This document shows, piece by piece, positions 1 through 5,861 of a stretch of 5,973 nt of DNA. A program made the translations under genes and the position numbers. Position 1 is the first letter of the stretch, and each line of letters begins with the position of its first letter. The notes beneath the pieces were generated by a model. That model made no database searches. It worked only from the letters and a program-made list of their open reading frames with translations, and was not told the origin of the DNA. The stretch is from CAZVXI01 sp964631295 (GTDB lineage: Bacteria > Planctomycetota > Phycisphaerae > Phycisphaerales > SM1A02), in NCBI GenBank assembly GCA_964631295.1, contig CAZVXI010000185.1, forward strand, positions 1 through 5,973, in the 5' to 3' direction.

Positions 1-480
1 GGATGCATCAACCATGGCCAGCAGCGTGGTCGGCACCTGGATGACTTCGATGCCGCGCAGGTACGTCGCCGCCGCGAAGCCGACCACATCGCCGACGATC
101 CCCCCACCGACCGCGACCATGAACGCCCCGCGGTCCAGCCGCGCATCGAGCGCTTCTGTATAGATCGCCGCCACGCCGCCCAGCACCTTGTCCGCCTCGG
201 TGGCGACGAACGTCGTCTCCGTCACATGATGCCCCGCCTGCTTGAGCGATGCCGCCGCCCGGGCCGCATGCGTCGCCGCGACGCTGGAATCCGCCACCAC
301 CATGCACGGCCTGCCCCGCAGCCGCTCGGGCACGAACTCGCCCAGCCGATCACACAACCCCGGCTCCACAATCACCGGATATCCCCCGGCACCGCCCCCG
401 GCGTCCCCGGCGTCCCCGGCGTCCCCGGACGCAGTTCCGGCCTCAGCAATACTCACATCAATACGCAGCATCGTCGTCAT
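1..480 (-). CDS. aroB: 3-dehydroquinate synthase, N-terminal part (runs off the left edge)
   Basis: AroB converts DAHP to 3-dehydroquinate, the second step of the shikimate pathway, in the cytoplasm, using NAD and a divalent metal. The visible 160 residues carry the family landmarks: VIVEPGLCDRLG (36-47), VVADSSVAATHA (61-72), EADKVLGGVAAIY (95-107), the NAD-binding glycine motif GGGIVGD (125-131), FAAATYLRG (135-143) and PTTLLAMVDAS (150-160). The family normally continues with VGGK, but the window ends one residue before it, so metal ligands and the C-terminal domain are not seen. Residues 16-33 are a Gly/Asp/Ala-rich insert between what should be the first two beta strands. I chose the ATG at 480 (MTTMLRID); an in-frame ATG at 489 would add MRG. 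Neither has a clear Shine-Dalgarno sequence. The gene is separated by about 260 bases from the six-gene run upstream and looks GC-richer than it. Confidence 0.95.
   Translation of the reverse strand, partial: MTTMLRIDVSIAEAGTASGDAGDAGDAGGGAGGYPVIVEPGLCDRLGEFVPERLRGRPCMVVADSSVAATHAARAAASLKQAGHHVTETTFVATEADKVLGGVAAIYTEALDARLDRGAFMVAVGGGIVGDVVGFAAATYLRGIEVIQVPTTLLAMVDAS
401..427 (-). repeat. Three tandem 9-base units inside aroB
   Basis: The unit GCGTCCCCG on the plus strand is repeated exactly three times. Read in the aroB frame it gives consecutive Gly-Asp-Ala triplets within a glycine-rich stretch at residues 19-33. Usual AroB proteins have only a short turn here, so this looks like slippage expansion in a surface loop near the N-terminus. 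Confidence 0.9.
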
Positions 481-743
481 CCCACGCATGGTAGCGAACG
501 CGGTTCACCACGGAGTTCACCGAGAGCCACGGAGACAGAGAAATCGATTGACACATCGCCGAACTTGATGTTGTCGAGATGCTCGGCGAGATGCAACAGC
601 GCACCGCCAGCGCGATCGGAGCGCCTCTGGAAGAGGTACCCGCCGCCGTGTCGGTGGCGTCAACGGATCCGTAGATTGACGGTGAGCCATTGGATCCGCT
701 GCGCGCCTGTCGAGCCTCCAAACTCGACCTCGCGTCACCAAAC
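481..743. other. Intergenic region between the six-gene run and aroB
   Basis: This 263-base gap holds the CACGGAG-type repeat (502-542), two copies of a 13-base direct repeat (the second overlaps the end of the upstream gene), and small perfect hairpins such as CCTCT-GGA-AGAGG at 624-636. I see no strong promoter, no intrinsic terminator with a T tract and no RNA gene. A minus-strand frame at 477-659 is open for 60 codons and its stop overlaps the aroB ATG, but it has no ATG and crosses the repeat, so it is not called as a gene. Confidence 0.6.
502..542. repeat. CACGGAG-type intergenic repeat in front of aroB
   Basis: This stretch is built from short repeated words: TTCACC at 504-509 and 516-521, and CCACGGAG at 508-515 and 527-534, ending in GGAGACAGAGAA. 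From memory, planctomycete and some other bacterial genomes carry many dispersed noncoding copies of this kind, read on the other strand as CTCTGTGGCTC...GGTGAA. It sits in the untranslated leader of aroB, ending 13 bases before the alternative ATG at 489. Its role is unknown. Confidence 0.6.
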
Positions 744-750
744 TCAACCT
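718..750. repeat. Pair of 13-base direct repeats, 20-base period
   Basis: CCAAACTCGACCT (718-730) and CCAAACTCAACCT (738-750) differ at one base and are separated by 7 bases. The second copy covers the stop codon of the small membrane-protein gene; the first lies just downstream. Two close copies may be chance, a remnant of a longer tandem array, or a binding site. Confidence 0.5.
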
Positions 751-1211
751 AATCGACGGTCGGACGATGCCTCCGGTTGTCGAACCACCAAGTACGCGAG
801 ATAGGTAAGCGGAATCGCGACCGCCGGCGAGAAGAACTCGTGCCAAGCGACTCCAACCCACATGTAGCTGTTGTAACGGTTGAAGTACGATCCGGTCAAT
901 ACGGCCACGAACGTGCCCAGGGTCCCTAGGATCGCGCCAAAATGTACAACAGACAGTGGCCGAGCCGTCGTCAAGCTAACGAGCATCGGTAGAGCCATCC
1001 ATCCCAACGTCGGACCTCCGTACTGCCAGGCCCAATACCGCAACTCCATACCAACCGTCGCTGGGATGCCGTCAATTGCAACAATTCGCCGACCCGACAC
1101 AAAATGGAACGCGATCGGCAGTACGGTCGTCCAGACCAGAGCGATCAGGAGACAAGCGCCGTTCGTAATCATCGCGCGTTTCAAACTTTGATTGTCAGTT
1201 CGCGAGGTCAC
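744..1211 (-). CDS. Small integral membrane protein of unknown function (about four helices)
   Basis: I do not recognise the family. With the GTG start at 1211 the protein has 155 residues and about four hydrophobic segments, at roughly 16-38 (CLLIALVWTTVLPIAFHFV), 66-82, 86-108 (IIGTLG-type glycine-rich helix) and 126-144 (PAVAIPLTYLAYLVV). A loop between the third and fourth contains YFNRYNSYMW and WHEFF. It ends in a short charged tail. The GTG is preferred because GGAAA lies 6 bases upstream (1218-1222); a TTG at 1217 would overlap the previous stop codon but leaves no room for that site, and an ATG at 1172 would cut into the first helix. The start lies 2 bases after the stop of the previous gene, so translation is probably coupled. 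It is the last gene of the run; its role is unknown. Confidence 0.7.
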   Translation of the reverse strand: MTSRTDNQSLKRAMITNGACLLIALVWTTVLPIAFHFVSGRRIVAIDGIPATVGMELRYWAWQYGGPTLGWMALPMLVSLTTARPLSVVHFGAILGTLGTFVAVLTGSYFNRYNSYMWVGVAWHEFFSPAVAIPLTYLAYLVVRQPEASSDRRLG

Positions 1212-1213
1212 AG

Positions 1214-2392
1214 TCAATTTCCGTCTTCATCGGCGTGCTGAACATCAACAACTTCAGCGAGCGCTTCGCAGGCCTGCTGGACTTGCGTGTGAAACTCCGA
1301 AAGCGTCTGGCGGTATTCGTCCACAATGGCGGAGTCCGCTGGCCGGTTGTTATCAACCTTGGGAACCAAGTGATAAGAACGGACGGTTGGCTGCGCACGT
1401 CGACGCGCGTTTTCCACCGCTAGATCATACTGCCGGACAGCTCTGGCGACCGCAGCACGATCATTGGCGATCTGCAAAAGAGCCTCGGCTTTATCGCGCA
1501 CATCACAAGATTCCGCGTATAGTTCTGGAAACGCATGTCCCCAGTATTCTTGCTGCAACGAGCGAAACGTCGCTGGCTCAACCATCCCCTTAATGGTATT
1601 GGCGTACCTCTGATTGAGGTTGGCAAGTCGTACGGATTGTTTGAAACTGACGCCGGCCGCTTCGTTCGCAGTTGGGATCATCGCGTCAAGTACCACTCTC
1701 GCGACGTCCGGATCAGAAAGCGCTTCTTTCGTCATTTCGTCCGTTATGCCCGCGCGTCGAAGGCCTGACCCCAAGGCAGCCATGACGTCGGCGTACGCGA
1801 ACGCGCGGTCACGAAGCAGTGCAACGCGAGTTCTCGCGTACGCGACCTCCGCATTTCCCAAGGCCGTGCGGACAGTGGGGTACTCACGAATCAGATCAAT
1901 CAGGTCGATTTCGGCCTCTGCGATCGGCTCCTGGCCACCTGCTTCTCTCCACAGGCTGCTTTCGCGTGTGAGTGAGATTGACTCAATCTTCTCGACTTGA
2001 GTGTCGGTCAAACCCGGTGTGCATGCGTTCCACAGCTGCTCGTCAAGTGAGGCGCACTGCTGAAGGCACGCTCGCCACTCGCGTGCGGCATCCATCAGCG
2101 CGCTGGGCGATGGAAAACCCTGAAGCCGTATGGATATCTCATCCAACACTGGCTGGCGGGCTGCGGTAAAGGTCTCGTGGGCAGCGGCGTACTCATCGTA
2201 TGCGCGCTTCAGGAACCCGAGTTGGGCTTCGCTCGGATTGAGGATCTCCATCATTTCGACAAAAGCATCTCGCTCGATAGCAGTTGGAACAGTCAGGGGC
2301 TCCGAGGCCACCGCGCTAGTCTCACGCACGATGCCGATGACCACGAAGCAGACAATGCAACCAATGAAGAGCACGGCGATTCGATGTGCCAT
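1214..2392 (-). CDS. Exported, mainly helical protein with an LTxxQ motif, function unknown
   Basis: This 392-residue protein starts with a signal peptide: MAHR, a hydrophobic core at 5-22, and a likely signal peptidase I site after SAVA (29). The mature part is rich in Ala, Glu, Arg and Leu and is probably almost all alpha helix. It contains LNPSEAQLGFL (51-61) and GLTDTQVEKIE (127-137). The second fits the LTxxQ motif of the Spy/CpxP periplasmic chaperone family and the first resembles it loosely, but the protein is over twice the usual Spy length, so this is a weak hint. Cysteines remain at 109, 113, 124, 296 and 374. The ATG at 2392 is chosen because AAAGGAG lies 6 bases upstream and the signal peptide begins there; an open extension to 2500 would overlap the previous gene. 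It follows the MauE-thioredoxin gene by 31 bases, suggesting work in the same envelope process. Confidence 0.85.
   Translation of the reverse strand: MAHRIAVLFIGCIVCFVVIGIVRETSAVASEPLTVPTAIERDAFVEMMEILNPSEAQLGFLKRAYDEYAAAHETFTAARQPVLDEISIRLQGFPSPSALMDAAREWRACLQQCASLDEQLWNACTPGLTDTQVEKIESISLTRESSLWREAGGQEPIAEAEIDLIDLIREYPTVRTALGNAEVAYARTRVALLRDRAFAYADVMAALGSGLRRAGITDEMTKEALSDPDVARVVLDAMIPTANEAAGVSFKQSVRLANLNQRYANTIKGMVEPATFRSLQQEYWGHAFPELYAESCDVRDKAEALLQIANDRAAVARAVRQYDLAVENARRRAQPTVRSYHLVPKVDNNRPADSAIVDEYRQTLSEFHTQVQQACEALAEVVDVQHADEDGN
1218..1222 (-). promoter_or_regulatory. Ribosome binding site supporting the GTG start at 1211
   Basis: GGAAA on the minus strand lies 6 bases before the GTG at 1211 and directly against the TTG at 1217, which favours GTG as initiator. 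It lies inside the last codons of the upstream gene. Confidence 0.4.
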
Positions 2393-2398
2393 GTCGGT

Positions 2399-2405
2399 CT
2401 CCTTT
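2399..2405 (-). promoter_or_regulatory. Strong Shine-Dalgarno site fixing the start at 2392
   Basis: AAAGGAG on the minus strand is 6 bases from the ATG at 2392. It is the only near-consensus, well-spaced site in the window, and it decides against the longer frame that begins at 2500. Confidence 0.85.
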
Positions 2406-2423
2406 AGATACGCAGAAATGACT

Positions 2424-3329
2424 TCAAACCTCGCCGACCGCTTCTTGAACCTCACGAACGTTTGGCGCGGCCTCTTCCCACACAGCGAGTGCTGTTCCAT
2501 CCAGTGAGACTATGGTCACAGGAAGAGCAGCAAACAACGGCAGATTTGCCCGTGCACGAAGCATCTCCGCATGCATGCACTGCCGTGCGCTCGCAGGCGC
2601 GCCGTCCATCTGAACAAATGCTGCGTTCACACCTGTCGTCCTTTTCACTTCCCGCATAGTGTCACACATAGCCTCGAACGAAGTTCTGCAGTGGGAACAG
2701 GTTGAACTCCACAGACACACGACCCACACGCCTGAGTCCAACTCACTCTTATCCCCGAGGATTTCGGTGTACGGGATCTCCATACCCACGAGCTCCGCGC
2801 CAATTGCGCGCAAGCCACGATATTTAAGACTGTGTTTATCAGTAGATTGAACACCCACCATCAATACGGATGCGCCGATCACTAAGAACCCCGCAACCGC
2901 CGGGTATCTCCGCCCTTTCCATTCCATTCCTTGTCGGCACGACAGAACCAGTAGTGCGGTTATCGCCACAGTGTTGTACGCCAACAAGACGTCTGGAGGA
3001 ACGTCTATCGCGCCAAAGCATCCGCAAGACCATGACGAAAAGACCGCGCGGACACTCCAAGCACACATCATCCCAAGCGCAACAAGAGCCACGACCCTCG
3101 TGATAGAAAAATAGAAGCGCACACAGATCGCCCAACCGAGGACTCCTTCGAAGGCAGTCAATGCTAACTGCATCGCCCGAGTCTCGACTGGAAGGCCAGC
3201 GATTAGTGGCTCGGTCCAGAGGGCCGCAAGCTTTGCTCCAGCTGCCAAGACAAGTATGAGTCCAATGAGCGTGAGTATGACATTCGCACACCAAGCGCCG
3301 CGACTGCTCGTCGGGTTCTCTCGATTCAT
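2424..3329 (-). CDS. MauE/DoxX-like membrane protein fused to a periplasmic thioredoxin domain
   Basis: The 301-residue protein has two parts. Residues 14-160 form about five membrane helices (14-36, 53-73, 77-99, 113-133, 142-160) with the motif SCGCFG at 101-106, as in MauE and related DoxX-superfamily redox membrane proteins. Residues about 175-301 form a thioredoxin-like domain with VVCLWSSTCSHC (203-214), whose CSHC at 211-214 is the expected CxxC active site, and LPVTIVSLDG (269-278) containing the likely cis-proline 270. Known MauE acts with the thioredoxin-like MauD in forming the many disulfides of the methylamine dehydrogenase small subunit; here both functions appear in one chain. 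I infer electron transfer between the membrane and extracytoplasmic thiols. The ATG directly abuts the stop codon of the DUF1573 gene (TAG then ATG), implying coupled translation. No methylamine dehydrogenase is visible, and the substrate is more likely a neighbour such as the Cys-rich protein. Confidence 0.88.
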   Translation of the reverse strand: MNRENPTSSRGAWCANVILTLIGLILVLAAGAKLAALWTEPLIAGLPVETRAMQLALTAFEGVLGWAICVRFYFSITRVVALVALGMMCAWSVRAVFSSWSCGCFGAIDVPPDVLLAYNTVAITALLVLSCRQGMEWKGRRYPAVAGFLVIGASVLMVGVQSTDKHSLKYRGLRAIGAELVGMEIPYTEILGDKSELDSGVWVVCLWSSTCSHCRTSFEAMCDTMREVKRTTGVNAAFVQMDGAPASARQCMHAEMLRARANLPLFAALPVTIVSLDGTALAVWEEAAPNVREVQEAVGEV

Positions 3330-4352
3330 CTAGTACCACCGTATCGGGATAGCGATCTTGCCGTCGCCCGATTGCAGTATGTCGTTTCCGCTTGGCGGAG
3401 CACCTGGCTTAAAACGTAGGGCAAACGTTACGGGTGACCGTTCACCCTCATCAGGATATGACACATCCACAAGATGTAACCAATCTGCACCCGCAAGTCG
3501 CCACTCATGGTTTCGCTCCAGGTGAAACTCGCGAGAGATAACAACTGACACTCTGGCGTCGTTGACGGATCGTGACAGGCCAATCGAGTCTGGTCGTGTT
3601 TCCACACGCTGACGCACGCGTGTGTTCAATGGCACCCGCATCGTTTCGAACTTCGAGTGTGTACTACGGATCTCGACATATGACGAGTTCTCGACGCCGA
3701 CTCCGAGTGCGCGGCCTGACAGGCCGATCTCGATCACCTCATCACCGACATCGCTCACATGCGGCTTATCCCACTCGACGAGTTCAGATTCAATACTAAC
3801 TCCCGTTACTCGCAAACTCGTCTCGCCGAGTTTCCTTATGACTATTCGTCCATTCCACGTTTCTTCGACGAACATTACGGGGTCCAGTCTGTTCGGCAAC
3901 ACTAGAAACGGCAGATCCGGCGTGAACGCCATTCCGAGATACAGACGATCTACTGTGTCTCCCGCATCTGAGCGACGGACCGACAGTTGTACGGTGTGAC
4001 TCTGCCGGTGCGGTTCAAGAGGCACCGCTACGCTGAAAGCGACATTGCCCACTTCGCCCGGTTTCAACTCAAAGCTCGCCGGCTCAACATCTATACAACC
4101 ACAACTCTTGCGCTCGATCTCGAAGGTCAGTGGCCCTGTCCAGATGTTCTTGACACCTACCGTGCGACTAGCCACCGTATCGGCTGCGAGTCTTCCAAGG
4201 TCCATCGAGGCGGGAGAGTCAAGCGCGATGTAACTTGCTGGCTCGTGATCTCGACACCCGTACGCCAGCGCCAGCATCAGTGCCAGCGGTGCCCCAGCGA
4301 GCACTTTGGAACGCGTTGTTATACCACTACTTACCGTCATTTGCATGCTCAT
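3330..4352 (-). CDS. DUF1573-domain lipoprotein
   Basis: The 340-residue protein begins with a lipoprotein-type signal: Thr/Arg/Ser/Lys, a hydrophobic stretch at 18-30, then ALAYGC with cysteine 33 as the candidate lipidated residue. Gly at -1 fits, but Tyr at -2 is unusual. Residues 50-125 match DUF1573, an immunoglobulin-like (ASH-type) fold: GPLTFEIERKSCGC (73-86) followed by FELKPGEVGNVAFSV (94-108). The paired cysteines of SCGC (84 and 86) are the family's hallmark. Residues 150-340 are beta-rich and may hold one or two further such domains, making it longer than minimal single-domain members. The molecular role of DUF1573 is not settled. The ATG at 4352 has GGAA 6 bases upstream and overlaps the previous gene by 26 bases; ATGs at 4346 and 4340 are also possible. 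A much longer open frame reaching 4541 would add 63 residues over a coding gene and is not preferred. Confidence 0.85.
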   Translation of the reverse strand: MSMQMTVSSGITTRSKVLAGAPLALMLALAYGCRDHEPASYIALDSPASMDLGRLAADTVASRTVGVKNIWTGPLTFEIERKSCGCIDVEPASFELKPGEVGNVAFSVAVPLEPHRQSHTVQLSVRRSDAGDTVDRLYLGMAFTPDLPFLVLPNRLDPVMFVEETWNGRIVIRKLGETSLRVTGVSIESELVEWDKPHVSDVGDEVIEIGLSGRALGVGVENSSYVEIRSTHSKFETMRVPLNTRVRQRVETRPDSIGLSRSVNDARVSVVISREFHLERNHEWRLAGADWLHLVDVSYPDEGERSPVTFALRFKPGAPPSGNDILQSGDGKIAIPIRWY

Positions 4353-5409
4353 GAACGGTTCCGGTATAGGCGTCAAGCGTCTTTTCGATCGTTGTACCAG
4401 GCGCGAAGCGGAGTGCCGCATCTCTGACGTCACCATTGATGGCATGAACTCTGGTAACACGCACCTCATACGACGCTCGGGCACGGTCGGTTGCAGCCGG
4501 CTTTGTCGGCAGGCCATCGGGTCCAAAAATCCGAGTAACAAGCTCAGACACTCTCTCGCGAACGATTGGATCTGACGACTCCAGTTCCGAGAGGCTCGCT
4601 TCGTTCATCGCCAGCCTCCATCGGTCGAGCGTCACAGTGTCGATGGCATCCATGTCGATCGTGAACACTTGCCTCCGGCCCCTGACAGGAACGGGAATGT
4701 GGTTGACTACTTGGTACGCGTCAATCGCGATGACGTGCAATAGAGACCGAAGCGCTCCATCTCGCTCTTCGATACGTATCGGAATACACTGTCGAGTTGC
4801 ATCCAACGTGACACGAACTTCCCGCCACTCACTCACGCCGGGCATCAACACATGCGCCTGGATCACAGTTCTCGCTGGATCGACGTCGTCCACTATCGTC
4901 AGCCGGTCTGCCGACAACAGAAGCTCGCCCAGCTTGCGGTTCATGTTGTCACTGGTCCAATATCGTCCAAGCAACAACTCGGGACTGAGGGTCGTAAGCC
5001 TGCGCGTCTCTTCAGGCCTCTCAATCGACATCCGGGTCGCAGGACTGTACGTTCGCATGACCTGACCATCAAAGGCGAACTGCGATTCAAAAAAGGTCAG
5101 CGGTGCGGCCGGATCCCCCTCCATATCGAGCCCCTCTTCGCCCCCCCAATACCAACGACCCCTCTCGTCAAACGCCATCACAGCGCGAGATGACAACTCC
5201 TCCGCACCGGTTGTCGCATTTGTGAACCACACCTCTTGATCCCAATGTAATTCCCCAATTGAGTCGTCATGAGAAAGCATCGTTCGGACCATCGCGGTCG
5301 CACGAGACTTCGTGCTGTCATCCGCTATGACGGTCGCTACGCTGCCTGCCCCGAACATTGCTACCGTGGCGCACATGACGCCTACGACAGTTCCGGTCCG
5401 GCTCAACAT
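4327..5409 (-). CDS. Secreted beta-rich protein of unknown function, possibly LolA-like
   Basis: I do not firmly recognise this 360-residue protein. It has a clear signal peptide, MLSRTG then a hydrophobic core VVGVMCATVAMFGAG, with likely cleavage after VIA (29). The mature part alternates aromatic and polar residues as in beta sheets: WDQEVWF (57-62), VMAFDERGRWYW (77-88), FAFDGQVMRTYSP (111-123), VTLDATRQCIPIRIEE (200-215). This order recalls the LolA/LolB-type open barrel common in planctomycete secreted proteins, but no diagnostic motif is seen. A helical region follows (260-296). I chose the ATG at 5409 because GGGGAG lies just upstream, though only 3 bases away. An in-frame ATG at 5427 overlaps the previous stop as TGATG and would add MQNGET. 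Its 3' end overlaps the DUF1573 start by 26 bases, so it belongs to the same transcript. Confidence 0.78.
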   Translation of the reverse strand: MLSRTGTVVGVMCATVAMFGAGSVATVIADDSTKSRATAMVRTMLSHDDSIGELHWDQEVWFTNATTGAEELSSRAVMAFDERGRWYWGGEEGLDMEGDPAAPLTFFESQFAFDGQVMRTYSPATRMSIERPEETRRLTTLSPELLLGRYWTSDNMNRKLGELLLSADRLTIVDDVDPARTVIQAHVLMPGVSEWREVRVTLDATRQCIPIRIEERDGALRSLLHVIAIDAYQVVNHIPVPVRGRRQVFTIDMDAIDTVTLDRWRLAMNEASLSELESSDPIVRERVSELVTRIFGPDGLPTKPAATDRARASYEVRVTRVHAINGDVRDAALRFAPGTTIEKTLDAYTGTVHEHANDGK

Positions 5410-5412
5410 CGT

Positions 5413-5418
5413 CTCCCC
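5413..5418 (-). promoter_or_regulatory. Candidate ribosome binding site GGGGAG before the ATG at 5409
   Basis: GGGGAG ends 3 bases from the ATG at 5409, closer than usual. It lies downstream of the alternative ATG at 5427, so it supports the shorter start, though weakly. Confidence 0.4.
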
Positions 5419-5426
5419 ATTCTGCA

Positions 5427-5861
5427 TCAGAGGCATTGATTGATCGAGCAGGGATTTGTGGTGACTGTCACCGCTCCGCCGCAATAGCAAGTGTTGGGCG
5501 TGGGGTAGGGCTCACCAGCTGGCTTCTTAGAAAACTCCTGGCAGTCATTCCATGTGTTCTGTGTGCCGCACGGAAGCGCTGCGAATTGGGTCGTGAGCGT
5601 GCATGTCGATCCGACGTCGTATACGCACACACAACCCGGTGTTGAACCACCCGTACACCAAGTGCAAGAGCCGATGCAGCCGAGTGGATCAATCAAGTTC
5701 GTACACCCGGAATAGTTCTTGTCTGCATCACGCAAGAACCCCGCCGGGCACCCCGGAAGGAACTGGCAATCGTAGTCGGTCCACACAGCAATAACACCTT
5801 GGGCGTGCGAGACCTTGTTGAGAACGAGTGTGCCAGCGACCGCAGAAAGGCCGGCGCACAT
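5427..5861 (-). CDS. Secreted cysteine-rich protein (15 Cys in the mature chain)
   Basis: Counting from the ATG at 5861 the frame has 144 residues. Residues 1-20 end a signal peptide (hydrophobic to 14, then NKVSHA, likely cut after Ala 20). The mature part of about 124 residues has 15 cysteines, at 32, 38, 53, 62, 66, 69, 77, 79, 87, 98, 107, 125, 127, 138 and 143, with much Gly, Thr, Pro and Asn and few Lys or Arg. This suggests a small disulfide-stabilised extracytoplasmic protein; I recognise no family. The true start is uncertain: the ATG has no ribosome binding site and truncates the signal peptide, since the frame upstream encodes KAIKKQSFVVGV, a typical positive n-region and core. No ATG, GTG, TTG or CTG lies in frame before the window edge. 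It is the first visible gene of the run, 17 bases before the next start. Confidence 0.75.
   Translation of the reverse strand: MCAGLSAVAGTLVLNKVSHAQGVIAVWTDYDCQFLPGCPAGFLRDADKNYSGCTNLIDPLGCIGSCTWCTGGSTPGCVCVYDVGSTCTLTTQFAALPCGTQNTWNDCQEFSKKPAGEPYPTPNTCYCGGAVTVTTNPCSINQCL

Larger units (their letters stand above)
744..5861 (-). other. Probable six-gene operon for envelope proteins
   Basis: Six same-strand genes follow one another with junctions of 17 bases, a 26-base overlap, 0 bases, 31 bases and 2 bases. Such packing leaves no room for internal promoters or terminators between genes. Five products are exported or have an extracytoplasmic domain and the last is a membrane protein. A single transcript entering from beyond the right edge or from 5862-5973 is the simplest reading. 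Confidence 0.75.

Noticed and set aside
665..697. Two GGATCC sites 27 bases apart, considered as an inverted repeat or attachment site
   Set aside because: The word is itself a palindrome and the flanks do not pair, so no larger structure is supported.
709..728. Hairpin GTCGAG-8-CTCGAC downstream of the small membrane-protein gene, considered as a terminator
   Set aside because: The stem is only 6 bases, the loop is 8, and no T tract follows on the minus strand.
226..804. Plus-strand open frame of 192 codons
   Set aside because: It runs antisense to aroB and through the repeat region, has Arg/Pro/Ser-rich composition typical of the opposite strand of GC-rich coding DNA, and has no recognisable domain.
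458..861. Minus-strand frames of 87 and 114 codons in the gap before aroB
   Set aside because: They overlap the end of the small membrane-protein gene or the start of aroB, and their sequence is largely translation of the CACGGAG-type repeat.
1614..2000. Plus-strand open frame of 128 codons
   Set aside because: It lies entirely antisense to the LTxxQ-protein gene, which has a strong ribosome binding site and signal peptide; the product is Ser/Arg/Ala-rich without features.
2393..2500. N-terminal extension of the LTxxQ protein by 36 residues
   Set aside because: It would overlap the MauE-fusion gene and bury a clear signal peptide and an AAAGGAG site.
3622..4427. Two overlapping plus-strand frames (3622-3999 and 3987-4427)
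   Set aside because: Both are antisense to the DUF1573 gene and show no motif, signal peptide or ribosome binding site.
4353..4541. N-terminal extension of the DUF1573 protein by 63 residues
   Set aside because: It would overlap the preceding gene by over 200 bases and put a basic tail before a lipoprotein signal.
4637..5193. Plus-strand frames antisense to the LolA-like gene
   Set aside because: They are Ser/Thr/Arg-rich shadows with no family features.
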